DNA from: Cyclina sinensis
Lineage: Eukaryota; Mollusca; Bivalvia; Venerida; Veneridae
Assembly (NCBI GenBank): GCA_012932295.1
Contig: JAAONU010000011.1
Coordinates: 17,320,136 to 17,384,135, forward strand
Direction of reading: 5' to 3'
Length of the DNA stretch: 64,000 nt
Within the stretch, counting starts at the first letter, position 1, and each line of letters opens with the position of its first letter. A program made the position numbers and the translations under genes. This document shows positions 44,601-59,600 of this stretch, piece by piece. The notes under the pieces are model-generated. The model searched no databases. It had not been told where the DNA came from and was given only the letters and a program-made list of their open reading frames with translations.

Positions 44601-47600
44601 GTTGACTGATTTATAACTGACACCCATTTAGGCAGAGCAGTTGAAGGTAGAGGGCAACAAAGCACTGTCGGAGAGTAAATATGAGGAGGCTTTGAGGCTG
44701 TATACAGAGGCACTGTCACTAGATAATAATGCTGTGTTGTATAGTAACCGATCAGCGGCTCACACCAAAGCTGGCAACTATGTTCAGGCATTGGAGGATG
44801 CGGAGAAAGCTATTGAGATGAAACCTGATTGGATTAAGGTTGAAATTACTTAATCATTCATTGACTTTGAAATTAAAAGTTGCATGTGGCAGTCTTTGAA
44901 TTATATTTTTTCAGACCATTTTTCTATTTAGAGCAGTAGAAATGAGATACCACTTGTCAAAAAAAAAAAAGATTTAAGCTTACACGTAAATCATCTGGTT
45001 ATTCTTATTTCTCAGATAAATTATAAGTTAATTGAAAATTTAAGTCCTGTCTATGGTAGTATCTTTTCTCTGCAAGTGACATCAGGGTTGGCTTATTGAC
45101 CGGTCGATTGAGTATTGACCGGGCCGGTGGTCAATACTGGTCATTATTGGTCAATACTGGTCAATAGTGGTCATTTCTGGTCAATTCAATTTTATTCACT
45201 ACAAAACTGTCCATAATGTTCTTAGAATCATGTTAAAACAGTTAAATCCTTTAGGCCCTTACAATAGACATTGGTAGGGCCTAGATGTTACTTCATTTAT
45301 GGTTTAATATTGGATAATCCTTAAGTAAACATAATATTTTAATTGGTATGTTCCTATGTTCGATAAACAATAGAAGTGCAAGTCATGACCCCTCAGTGTC
45401 CTGACCATCCTTTGTCATACACAAGTGTTAATTGACAAGTGTATAACACCTACTTTATGGTTATTGGATAATCCTTAAATAAATATTAGCATCTTAATTG
45501 ACATGTTCCTTGGTCCAATAAACAACAGAAGTTTGGAACTGTACAAACAAAACTTAGGAATAGACTAGGAATTCAGAGAGCAGCAAAACTTGTTGTGTGT
45601 TACCGCTTCCTTAGTGGTAGTGATGAGCTTGACTGGTAGAACTGGTCATTAACCGGTGTGAAATATTGCTATTTAAGCATGTTTATGCCAGAACAGATAT
45701 GTATGGTGGTGGACATGGTGCTGCTAAATGTTTCTATCATTTTGTTGGAATACTGTGTGCTAAAAGTTTAAATCTTTTTGTTGGAATACTGTTATGTGTT
45801 GCAAATTTTCATTCTTTATTTTATTAGTATGAATTCTAATACAAGCATATACTTTGTAACTTGATTAGAAATGAAATAAATGTTTAATTTTTTGTTTTCT
45901 TCCTTTCTTTTATAAAAATCTTGAAAAAAAGTTCAATTGACCAGTATTGACCACTTGGGGGAGTATTGACCGGGACGGTTTTAACCGGTTAAAACCGCTG
46001 GTTAAAACCAGGGGCGGTCGATTGGTGCCAACCCTGAGTGACATACTGTTTCTGGCAGTTTTAGAATACCCTGACTGATCTACATCATTTGTCCTACTCC
46101 TATCAAACATTTGATTTGTATTTGACCAGTTTCTGATTTTCTTGTCCTAGGAAAGGAACAAGTGGGTTAATTCAAAGACTGCTGTACCTACCGTATATAC
46201 TCGGCCAAAAGTCGAGTTTTTAATCCCCAGATATTATGCTTTATTCAGAAATCAAAGGTGTGAACAATTACTGGCATTAATTTTTTTCATAATAACTCGT
46301 ATAATTTCAGTGTGATAATTCCTGTTTGAAATTATTCATGTGCTTCGGTATTACATTTCTGTGTTTGTTTTTCGTGCATTTTGAATGACCTGCAAGTTAA
46401 ATAAATTATTAATTAAACGAATAATATTGACAGCAAACAACTGTGTAACTTTCAAATTATCCCTTCCAAAATGTCTTAAAACATACTGCCCGTATGTCTT
46501 CGGTATAATGAAACTACCGCACACCACTCTATCAACGTACATGTAGTTGCTTCCCTTTACTGTAGATACGCAATTTGTACGATTGCATAAAATCTTAAAA
46601 ATCCAACTCGACGTATGAAAGGGTCTAAGTAAAAATCATAAATTTTAACCTCAAAAACCCCTTCTCGACTAATGGTTGAGTCGACTTTTGGCTGAGTATA
46701 TACGGTAAGTACTACATGTACCTGAATAAGGAATTGATCTTGAAGTAATTATTTTGGAAAAGTATACATGTTAATAATTTTGCATATTTTAAAGTAAATC
46801 AAGAATCTAAATGATATCTGTTTAAATTGAAATTGGCACTACTTTTCTAAAATTCTGCACCAAAGGTGCTACATCATGATTATTATTTAGATATTATTAA
46901 CTTAAAGATAAGACTGACTTGATTAAGTGTTTGTGAAGTAAGAATGCAAAATTCTTAAAAATTGTATTGTAGACTGCATACATTTGCATTGTGTGAAAAT
47001 TTTTTTTAAAAAGAGTACATTGGGATAATAATGTATGAAGTTGTAATGTTTCTAGGGTTGGTCACGAAAAGGTACAGCTCTTTGTTACTTGAAGAGATAT
47101 GAGGAAGCAAAGATAGCCTTTGAAGAAGGTCTGAAGATTGAACCTGACAATGTACAACTGAAAGAAGGTTTAGCCGAGGCTGATGCGAATCTTACAGGTA
47201 AGTTAAACAGAAGTTAGAAACCTGACCGGAACCACTCATGTTTCAGTTTCTTCAAGAGGATATTGATGAATTGAATACTATTTATAAACCAAGAAATGTT
47301 TTAGCGCATTTTAATTTAGCGCCTTTCACAGATGGCATTTTGGGGTTAATTTAAAAAGACACAAAAAGCCTTGTCTTTGAAACGCAAAATTTTCTAGCTA
47401 CAGGAGAAAATGATGCACAGAAACAGAGAAAAAAATTCATAAATAGGGAGGACAATAGCACAATGTTACATTGTTTTACTTACAATTGGTTACATAATTA
47501 TAAATGTGTACATGTGTAAAGCCTTATTGATTTCATTTTTATTAGTATCATTGAATAATCTACTTTAAATATACAAGTACATTTGTTTAAAAGAGTACGA

Positions 47601-50600
47601 TTTAGCACAGTTTTGCTTAGTGATACATTAGAATTGTTTGCCCTTTATTCTAAAATATTCCAATGAACATTGTTTTGACATGGAAAGGGTTAAAAAAGCA
47701 AAATGTGACCGACCAGCTTATACAATTGTCAATTAGCAGCTGTAAATGACAGTAAAGTTTAGATAAGGCATTGATATACTTTCAGTGTTATAATGTATTT
47801 ATGTAAGAGATGTTTGTATTAATTTGCAAAAATTATACCTCACTGCAGTCTGTGATTTCTGTTCTAAAGAATGTCACAACTCTTAAAAAAACATACCATG
47901 CTTTAAAAAAAAAAAATTAATGATCAGATCTTGTACATGTAATTGCACTGACAGGTTTGTATTTTTGATTTTAAGGCTTCGCATATTTAGCTGATAGTGT
48001 TTTACCTCGAAAGCATGTCGCCGCAAAATCATCAACAGTATGAAAAATGTGCAGTACTGTATCTGTGGAAGTTTTTTGGTTTACAGTATGTCTTTCCTAT
48101 AGGGATGTTTTCTGAATTTACTGAAATGTAGAAGAAGTATTTGTAATATATATTACGATATTTCTATGAAGACATGGTTTGGAACACCATTTTAGTGAAA
48201 ATGTGTAATAATTAGTAAAGAGGGCCTCATTATTTCTAGAGGAAAATAAAGATGAATAACATGTATTATGTTATATTGCCCTTTTCTCTTTGGATATAAA
48301 ATATATGCTTCTTGGCGGAAATGATCAACAAATATAGTTTAAATTTCAGGCCCTGGTGGAAGCTCTGCCATTGGTAACCCCTTTACTCAGCCAGATGCCA
48401 TGCAGAAATTGGAAGCCAATCCTAAAACAAGAGAATACTTGAAAGATCCTGTGTTCAGACAACAATTAGAATTTATCAGAATGAGTGGAAGCATGCAGTA
48501 AGTTCGTTTCTAAAACTATTTTTTGGCCAATAAAGTTTGGACTCGTTTGTTTGGAAATAGGTTATAGATTTCAACTGTAATCAGCTGCTGTGATTGAGTT
48601 TTTTATGCCCCTGAAGGGGAACAAACCTGCTGTTCTTTTGTCTCCACTTGATCCCTTGAATGCTTTGAAGAACTTTTAGATTACTTGGTAGAAATATTCA
48701 GTGCAGCAATTTGATGGACAGGACATATGACTTGGTCTCCAAGAGCCAGGAAACACATGGACCAGTTTGTCTATGTATCACTAATTTCTAATAAATAAAC
48801 AGTAGTTGTAAGCAAGCACAACCCATAGGAAAATTGTCATGGGTATATCTGAAATATACACTGTTTTTGAACTAAGGAAACTGTTTTTTTGCTATGGTAC
48901 AACATATTTAATGCCCGTGAAGGAGGGCATATACTTTTTGAAGTGTTCATCTGTCAGAAAAAATTCAAAAATTTAACATAACACATAATTTCTTTATTAG
49001 TAAATGGATTTACTTCATGCCTGAACAAAACTCCCGTTTGGACAAGACTTTTGCTTAGACTTACATATATTTGTACATGTATGTCCCTGACCTCTGAATG
49101 ACCATCAAAGGTCCACTTGACTAAAAACTTTAGCATTACCCCATAACTTCCTTATTCGTAAATGGATTTACTTCATACTATAAAACACATCCATTAATAC
49201 TAGACATATTTAGCTCTTGTATGCACACAACGACCGTTTGGGAGAAAACTTCCAAAATGCATATATTTTTTTTTTTTACCTTGACCCCATAATTGATCTT
49301 GACCTTGAGGTCAGATTATCAAATAAAAACAACTTTTCATGTTTTGTTTTTTTTTACCTTGACCCTTAGATGACCTTGACCTTGAGGTTTGATTGTGGGG
49401 GGAAAACTCTTCTTTTGAAGAATCTATAATTTATCTTTATCTGGTCCTAAGCTGGTCAAAGCACCACTTTGGGGGCATTGTCATCTTTCAGTGACAGTTC
49501 TTGTTTCATCTAGTATGAAATAGATTATTTTGTTTTGCTTATTTCATTTACAGGAGTATAAATGATCCACGGATGATCACATGTTTAGGTGTACTGTTGG
49601 GAATTGATTTACAAACCGTGGAAGATCCTGATGACCTGCCAGGTTCAAGAAAAACAGCCTCAGAGCCTCCGTCTTCTACCTCCAATTCTAAAACCTCTGC
49701 CCCATCTAATGCCTCAGCCTCAGATCAAAGTAAAAGCAAACAAAGTTCAGTCTCAGATGAACAAAAACAGGTGATAAAATGAAAGAATTTGACAAAAAAA
49801 GAACTTTCAGGGTTATTTGATTTGAGACTTATTGTATGTGTCTTTAGGTTAAGTCAGACATGAAAAGTGCAAGAATAAATATAGTTTTACGTATTTTTGG
49901 AGTGAAGAAAAAAATTCTGAAGTTGCTAAAACATTTTATATATATATTTGTTTTTTGCTAATGCCAACTCTACCTTTGATTTTATGTATCCATTCAGTTG
50001 TAAACAATACTAAGTTTTTGATCTAGCTTTTTAAATAGACAAGTTGGAATGTTGTTTGGCTTAGCAGTTTTGCATGCTTTCTTTAGTTTTTGCACTTGTT
50101 TTCTACATGTGTGTGGTGTGTGTGTTTTTCTGAACCTGCCTAATGCTATTTCCAAATACTGTACCATAAAGTCTTAGCTATTATGTTACATGTAGTAGTG
50201 TAATGGAATACATGTACATAGATGTGTGTATAAAAAGATTTTCTTCTTCTTTCTTATTCAGCAAGCATTATCATTTCACAGTAAGGGTGTAACAATATAT
50301 TATGGGGCTATTAACTGTGGTACAAGGGGCTTGGTTCAATTCCTGATTCCCCACATAACTTGAAAACAGCCACGATACACCATTTATCTTTCCTTTGTGG
50401 TAAAGGGAGATAAATATTATAAAACTGTTACCCTTCCTTTTTTTGTAAAGGGAGAGAAATATTATTCCTTTGTTGTAAAGGCAGACAAGCAAATAGTTTT
50501 CCTTTGTTGTAAAGGGAGATAAATATGATCAGACTGTACACAAGTAAAAAAGCTTCAATCAGCACCCACTAATAATAAGCTTCAATCTTTCTAACTACTG

Positions 50601-53600
50601 CAAACACTTACTTTAAAAGTTACTGATATATTACTTCTTTAGGAATGCACTTTAAATTTTGTATTGCAATGTTTTTCAAGGAAATTTTTTTTGCGATTTA
50701 CAACACACCATGACCAAGGAATTGTTTAAGTATTTTTACCATCGTGTGCCATAATTGTATTGTTACACCCTTACCTCACAAAATTGCCTTTCCTACAAAT
50801 TTTCACTGAGTAGCAAGCAACCTTGTAAAAACATTGTGTATTGGGGTATTCTAGATTGTGTGGTATAATTGGTATTTCAACAGCTAAACATTACACACTT
50901 TTACTTTTACTGTTGTCTTATGAGCATATTGTGTGAACAAAATGCATTTAAAGTCCCAGGATCACAATTACAAGTAGAACTTATTTTATAAAGAAAGATG
51001 TCTTACTGGCAGAAATGATCTTTATTTTTATCAAAATCATTCCTAACTTTGCTTTTTAAACCAATGATCATGTTTAATGACATTGCAAAAATATAAGAAA
51101 GGCTTTTTTTCATGAAGAAATGACTTGAATACGAAAGAAAGATGTCAACATTGTTTTAGAGTGAATGGAACATTGTTTGATCATTTTCCTATCAGAACAT
51201 TAATTTTTCTATATCAGTAAATTCAATGCGATACTGGGACTTTAAGGGGCTATTTATATACTGCATGGTAGCTGTGCTGGAATCAAACTGTTTAATTTTT
51301 ATTTATTATTTGCATACATCTAAAGGTAGAATATTGTATTTGCAGGCCCAGGCGGCAAAAGAGAAGGGAAATGCTGCCTATAAAGCCAAAAACTTTGAAG
51401 AAGCCATAAAACACTATGATGAAGCCATAGCCCTGGACCCAAATGAAATGACTTACTTGAACAATAAAGCTGGTAAACACCATTGAAAACAAGATATCAG
51501 TTTTTTACACAAAAAGTGCATCAGCTGTTTATCATGTCTTGTCAAGATCAGTGTAGAAGTTAACAGACTGTGCATTCTAGAAAATCCATTCAAACAAAAG
51601 ATATAGTATGAACAGAAAAGAACATATGGATTATACTTAAGCATATAAAGCTCATTGTGTTAATAACATAATGCACATACGCTCTTGCCTGATCAGATAA
51701 AGCCTATTGTTCCTTCCAGTAAATCTTTTCTGAGGATTATCTACATAAGGTTTTAATGGAGTTCTGAAGATCTGATTTGTTGTTATACATGTTTGCCCAA
51801 AGGGGGCATATTATGTTATGGCCCTGGGTGTCCATCTGTCCCCACTACAGAAAATAAATAGGGGGCCATCTAATTGTAAACATAACAAAAGAGAACAAAA
51901 GAGTTCATTCCATAACAATAGAATAAGGGGCCAATGGTCCTATAGTAAACAAAAGAAAATAACAAAAGAAATGGCCCCCTATCCAGTTTCGGTCACACAT
52001 CCATCCGTCTGTTAGCAATTTGGTTTCCGGAGGATAACTTGAGTAACTCTTTGTCTCTCTTACAGTCTTTTAACTTCATATGGTTATTGTCCACATTGAG
52101 TGGATGACCGCTATTGATTTTGGAGTCTGTAGCTTAAAGGTCATGGTCACAATGACCTTAACATTGAAAACCATTTCTGCCATGTAACTTGACAATCATT
52201 TGTTATAGAGACTTCAAACTTTATGTCATGATTGCACACATTGAGTGGATGACCCCTATACATTTTGGGGTCAGTATTTCAAAGGTCAAGGACACAGTGA
52301 CTTAAATGTTTAGAATCATTTACACTCTGTTACTCAACAACCATTTGTCATAAAGACTTCAAATTCATATAATGGTTGCACACATTGAATGAATGACACC
52401 TATTGATTTTGGGTCATTAGATCAAAGGTCAAGGTCACAGTGACTTAAGCACTGAAAACTATTTCCACTGTAAAACTGTATAACCATTTGTCATACAGAC
52501 TTCAAACTTAATATGATGATTGATTACATTGAGAAAATGACCCCTGTACATCTTAGGGTCAGTAGGTGAGATGTCAAGGTCACAGTAAAGCATTTCTGCT
52601 GTATAACTTGGCAACTACCACCCATTCAGACTTCAAACTTCTTAGGATGACTGCCATTATTGATTACATGACCCCTATATTGTTCAAGATAAGTACATAA
52701 AAGGTCAAGGTGACAGTCAACTAAACAATCAATATTTCTGCACTATAACTTGATAACCATGCATTACAGTATGAACATCATAACTTCTGAAAGACTGACA
52801 TTTATGCAAATTATAAAACTTAAAATTCAGATATGATAAAGATCTATAAAACTCTAAAATTAAAATTATAAAATGTTAACAATCAAAATATTAAATAACT
52901 ATGAAGATTGTTTTTCAGCAGTTACATACCCTTAATGAACTTAAAGCCTGTTTACTGGTAAACCTAATTTGGCCAGTTGAATATTTTTCATTTGCTACAA
53001 GTGTTAGTGACATGAGACATCAGAGAAATATTAACTTATTTTAGTTGTATTTCTTGACTTCTCTCTGGTTATATCATCTTTAGTTACTAAGAGAAGGAAT
53101 ATTCTCCTTTGCTGTCAAGTTGCATATTTTCAGTTTCACCAAAAGCTGATAAAAATAATTCTAAGAAAACTAGTACTAAAATATTATCAGTATTCTACAA
53201 ACCAAGTATTCAGTCAAAGAAAATTAAAACAAAAATAGATATTGTTTTTGATTATTTGCAGGAAATTGTACACTTCTTTAAATGAACATTTAATTGCCAC
53301 ATATTTTTTCAGCTGTGTACTTTGAGCAGAAGAAATATGATGAGTGTATAGCAACATGTGAAAAAGCAGTTGAGGTGGGGCGGGAAAATAGAGCAGATTT
53401 CAAAATTCTTGCTAAGTATGTTTATTTACTTACATTGTTCCCATTAAACCCATATCGGGTATTTCTTTCCCAGAATGGTTCATATCACCCTTACTTTTAA
53501 ATAGTATCATTTTGATATATATCTTGTAATTCATAAGTATGGAAATTCTTGAAAACCTTTTTCACCGCTATTTTTAAAAACCAGAAGGACCGTTGCCTCC

Positions 53601-56600
53601 TGAGAAAAAAACTACACCGATACAAGAATATCAGTTGCACTAGATGAGATGATTTCTGTGTGTTAATGTTTCAGCTTGAAGGATTAGCTTGAAGGATTAG
53701 AAGTATTTTTCTAGCTGTTTCAGTGCCAGGTCTTATTATCCAATTAACATTTAAAGGACTATAATACTTTTATTAACCCACCTGACCACAAGATGCTCAA
53801 AGGCGAGCTTTTGTGATCATTGGTTGTCTGTCGGTGTGCTGTGTGCTTCATTAACAATTTGACTTCTCCTCCTATACCTCTAAGCCAACTTTGACGAAAC
53901 ATGCCTGGGATATTCCTTGCATGAAGCTCTACCAAAGTTGTTTAAAGATGTGAATTCCATCAAGAACTCTGGTTGCTATGGCAACAGAAAGGAAAAACTT
54001 CGAAAATCTTCTTGTTTGAAACCCCAAGGCCCTGAGCCATAAGATGTAGTTTGTAGCATTGTTTAGTGGACCTCTACCAAGTTTGTTAAAATTATACCTC
54101 TGGGGTTAAAATTGGCCCTGCCCCAGGGGTCATTTGATTTTACTAAGGCTTATAGAGGGAAAACCGTCAAATTCTTCTTGTCTGAAACCACAAAGCTTAA
54201 AGCTAAGACTTTTTGCATGGAACATGAGGTCCTCTATCAAGATTGTTCAAATTAAGCCCCTGTGGTCATAAATGGCCTGGCCCCAGGGTCACTTGATTTT
54301 ATATAGGCTTATAAAGGGAAGACTTAAAAAAAATCTTATTGTCTGAAACCACAAGGCATAAAACTTAGATATTTTGCTTAGAGCATCAGCTAGAGGTCCA
54401 CTACCAAGTTTGTTCAAATGATGTCCCTTTGGGTGAAAATTGGATCTGCCCGGGGGTTTACTTGAATTCATATAGATTTATATAGGGAGAACCTTAAAAA
54501 AGCTTCTGTTGTTTGCTCAACAGCAGACCCAAAGCCAAAGTATTCAGGTGAGCAATCCAGGGCCATCATGGCCCTCTTGTTTAGTCTTTACTGGATGCCT
54601 GATTATTAGAAAAACACTATTAGGACTACTGTTGTATCAACAAGAGTGTTTGTAGATAAAATTTAAACCATAAAATGTGTCTTTGGAGACATGAGATTAA
54701 GTTATTAATCCTCTCACATCTATTATTTACCGTCCTTACTTTTATTATGTATCCAGGGCTCGACAAATGTTTTGGAAGCAACTCGTCCTGCAGGACGAGC
54801 AGCTCAGAATTTTCACTCGTCCTGCTGCAATAAGTACTCGTCCTGTAGTTCACTAAGGAAAAAGCAGTAAACTGATAATTTTGTATAAATCCCCTACTCC
54901 CTGCCGAATATGTGCCAATTATTGCATTGTGACATTTAAAAAAGTTCTGAAATTTTCACGTAAACATCCATCTTTTTTTTACAGCAATAAAATTTAGTGT
55001 GTGCGGTACATACCGGATTTTCCGCAGGGAGTTTTTAGCTACCTATGTGACCATAACGGAACTGGACAAATTTTAGCACTGCATGCAATAAGTCAACATC
55101 CGGTTTGGGCATCGGCTGCAAGAATTATTTTATGTTCCATTTCATGTGTGTTTTAAACTTCAAATTTTATTATTTTGGGCTAGAAATTCCACTCGTCCTG
55201 CAGGACAAGCACTGCCGGAAGATCCACTCGCCCTTAGTCAATTTTTACTCGTAATAACGAGCGGACGAGTGGATTTGTCGAGCTCTGGTATCTTTTAAGT
55301 AAACAAATCTGTCTTGTATTTTAGGGCTTTAGGAAGGACTGGGAAGGCATACATGAAGAAAGAGGATAATGAAAATGCTATAAAATACCTGAATAAATCC
55401 TTAACTGAGCACAGAGATCCAGAAGTAGCCAAACTAGTCCTTGAAGTAAGCACGTTTATACATACTTCAGTAACCTAACTTAGGTTTCAACTATATTAGC
55501 TAGAATATTTAATACTCACAAGAACTAGCATGAAAATAAAACCTTGTATTGTTAAGAATTAATTAATCTACAAATCTGTACTATGACAGCATTTTTAAAG
55601 GTAAGGTTTGCTTTACACTTAGCTGTAGATAGTTTTGTTTTTGAAATTGATTTAGATTTGTTATGAAAGGTGTTACTCGGTGGTCTGGCCATACATTTGG
55701 CACTGGAATTTGACACAAACTGATAGGTGATATTTTCCTTATAGGGTCAAAATTCAGACTCAAAGGAACCACACTATGAAAATGGTTTCTAGTCAGTAGC
55801 TCTTTTATACATGTAACTGTTCCTAGGGCCATCAAACTCCATAGGATGGTTGAGCATGATAAGTAAATTAGATAGGTTTTGGGTCAATGGTCAAGCTCAC
55901 AGGGACCTGCAGTGTGAAAATAGATTTTAATCTATAAATCAAAAACTCCAGTACATAGATCCCTTAAACTTAACATAATGGTTGGACATGTTCACTGTAT
56001 GAAAAGTCAAGTTCAAAGGTGCCTGTACTTTATAAGTTGTAAGTAAATTTCTCAAGAACAAATGAATCCAGGAATTTTAAACATAGTCCAGCTGTTTGAG
56101 TAAGTAAACTCAGATCCTATGGTTTAGTGCTTGCAGCACTGATTAGATATCTGTTACTGAGGGGATTTCTGATGCATGTTAGAGGAGGTATCTGTTACTG
56201 AGGGGATTTCTGATGCATGTTAGAGGAGGTATCTGTTACAGATCCAGGGGATTTCTGATGCATGTTAGAGGAGGTATCTGTTACAGATCCAGGGGATTTC
56301 TGATGCATGTTAGAGGAGATATCTGTGTCATTCTGACAGCTCTTATTTTCAGTTGTTATTGAAATATATGTTTAATGAAATTTTATTTCAGATTGAGAAA
56401 AAGCAGAAAGAAAAAGAAAGGCTAGCATATGTAAACCCAGACCTGGCTTTAGAAGAGAAGAACAAAGGCAATGAATTCTTCCAGAAGGGTATTAGTATAT
56501 TCTTTTGTTTTTCTAGTATTCCTTAGTGTCTGTTGTTAATTTACTGCTGTCATCAACCATGAGTCTGCACAGCCATGCAGTCAAACATCAATCTGATTAG

Positions 56601-59600
56601 TTAGTGAATTATAAATAAAAGTGGCCACAGCAAATGATGGACAGATCCGTGTAGAGAATTCAGAAGTAGATAATCCTTTAGTATAATGTTTTTGTTGATA
56701 GCTCAGTGTAATCCTTTTTTGGGTCGAGACAAACTAAAGAGTGTGGGTACTTAATGTAAAGAAGTATATTTAGAAAAAGATTCACCTTCAGAACATGGAG
56801 AGATTTCTTATAATAAAGCTTTACCTTATGAAATGTTTGTTAATCTGTGTCCTAAGACACACCAGAAGTTTCAAGGACATCACTTTCAGTTAATGATTAC
56901 TGTAATGATTAATGATGACCAGGAAAGCATCCTATTTGTATAAAGTATCAACATACATCAGTTGCACATGAACATGCAGGATATCTGACAAGTTTACTCT
57001 GACCTGTGTGATAAAAAATTGTTCCAGGCAACTACCCCGAGGCATTGAAACATTATACAGAAGCAATAAAGAGAAACCCTGATGATCCAAAACTGTACAG
57101 CAATAGAGCGGCCTGCTATACCAAGTTGATGGAGTTTAACCTTGCACTAAAGGACTGTGATGAATGTCTAAAATTGGATCCTAAATTTAGTAAGAACCTA
57201 TTTAAATAGCTCATTACATTATTGAGTGACTTATTTAAATAGCTCATTACATCATTGAATTACTTATTTAATAGCTCATTACGTTATTAAATTACTTATT
57301 TGATAGCTCATTACTTTGGATTACTTATTTAATAGTTCATTACATTATTGAAATACTAATTTAATTAAAATTAGTTGGTTCATGCCCAGGATTTATTGTG
57401 TATTAAACATTGGTAAGATAATCCAGTAAACAGTCAATAACCTGATGGAATAAGTCCTGAAAAAAAAAATGATATGCTTTAAAAAAAACGTCCTTGACTC
57501 ATTCAGTAGTTTCTGCCTTGAACCAAACATATGATAAACATAAAATTGTTGGTTCTCTTTATAGAATTGCAACAACTCTTTGAGCAAATCTTTTATTTTA
57601 GGACATGCTGGTATTATGATTATGATTGTTTGGGTATTTTGGTGATAATAAGATTATTTTTTAATCATGTCTTCTTTTAGGACTTTTTCACTATAACTAT
57701 TGTGTACTTAGCTTGTTTATACCTTGAAGTTCTCAAAAAAACATAGATGAATTTTTAATATAGAATTTGCCATCATGGAGTGTATTTATCCTTTACATTT
57801 TCTCATATAATTTCAGTTAAAGGCTATTTAAGAAAGGGGGCTATATTTACTGCAATGAAAGAGACAGGAAAAGCAACAGCAGCCTACCAGAAAGCTCTTG
57901 ACTTGGACCCTAACTGTGCAGTATGTATAAAAGTTATTCAAAGATGTAAATGAAAACCTATGGAGAAGATAGTCAGGCAGTCTAAGTGGACTCAAGTATT
58001 GCTTTTCAATGTCATAGACTGTTTTACTTTGGAATGAAAAACTGTAGCAGAAAGATATTTTAGCAGCCTGTAGAGGACTCATGGTTTATGATCCCTAATT
58101 TGCTTACAGACAGTTGTATCTATAAAATCATTTTGTTTTATTCCAATGATTAAGATGCTGTGTATTGACTTATTCTAAAGACATCAGGAAATCTGGAGCA
58201 TTCATTTAGACTTCTTGTTACTAAAGTAGAATGACTGTCTATTGTGGAAAGTTTCTAATGCACAACAACCAGCACTGTTCACCTGTTATTAACCAGGTTT
58301 TCAATTTTGAAAATCCTGGTTATTAGATTGGGGTATGGCGGGCGGATGGGCGGGCGTCAAACGAAATTGTGTCCGCTCTGTAACTCTTCAACCCTTTGAA
58401 GAATTTTGATGAAACTTCAGACAAATGTTTACCACATCAAGATGACGTGCAGAACGCATGTTCCGCATGGCTGGCTCCAAGGTCAAGGTCACAGTGACAT
58501 TAACATTGAAAATTTTGGATGGGCGGGCGTCAAACGAAATTGTGTCCGCTCTGTAACTCTTCAACCCTTTGAAGAATTTTGATGAAACTTCAGACAAATG
58601 TTTACCACATCAAGATGACGTGCAGAACGCATGTTCCGCATGGCTGGCTCCAAGGTCAAGGTCACAGTGACATTAACATTGAAAATCCTGTCCGCTCTGT
58701 AACTCTTCAACCCTTTGAAGAATTTTGATGAAACTTCAGACAAATGTTTACCACATCAAGATGACGTGCAGAACGCATGTTCCGCATGGCTGGCTCCAAG
58801 GTCAAGGTCACAGTGACATTAACATTGAAAATCCTGTCCGCTCTGTAACTCTTCAACCCTTTGAAGAATTTTGATGAAACTTCAGACAAATGTTTACCAC
58901 ATCAAGATGACATGCAGAACGCATGTTCCGCATGGCTGGCTCCAAGGTCAAGGTCACAGTGACATTAACATTGAAAATCCTGTCCGCTCTGTAACTCTTC
59001 AACCCTTTGAAGAATTTTGATGGCTCCAAGGTCAAGGTCACAGTGACATTAACATTGAAAATCCTGTCCGCTCTGTAACTCTTCAACCCTTTGAAGAATT
59101 TTGATGAAACTTCAGACAAATGTTTACCACATCAAGATGACGTGCAGAAATTGTTGTCTCATTATTAAGTATACTCCTTGCAGACAGTATTGTTAGCCGA
59201 AATTTACATCCTACTCATTATCATGTATTCTCATGAATATTATCTTTTCCTTCATGTCATGTTATAATCTTTTGAATATTCATAGCAATCTTCATTCCAA
59301 AATTCATACTATAGTATAGAATCAGAACAACATTTTTGAAAACCTGGTTTCGTGGCATTGCCATGTTTCTTGTTAACATATAAACTTTGATTTCCCTTCT
59401 TGAAAAAGATTAAGCTTTTGAAGAAGGTTCGTCTGAAACTAAATACGTTTGGAAATATTTCCTTCAGCCCAGATTCAAACCTTGGTCTTCTTAACCTTTA
59501 TCCTGCTGGTGGCTGTTTTGTTTGCCTTTGTGACAAGTGCAGACCATGATCAGACTGCCATACACTGGTCACCATTCAGTCAGTAATTTTACAACATACA

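Noticed and set aside
58388..59119. Family of four similar 60-88 residue minus-strand proteins
   Set aside because: They are the same 146-bp repeat unit read four times inside a STIP1 intron.
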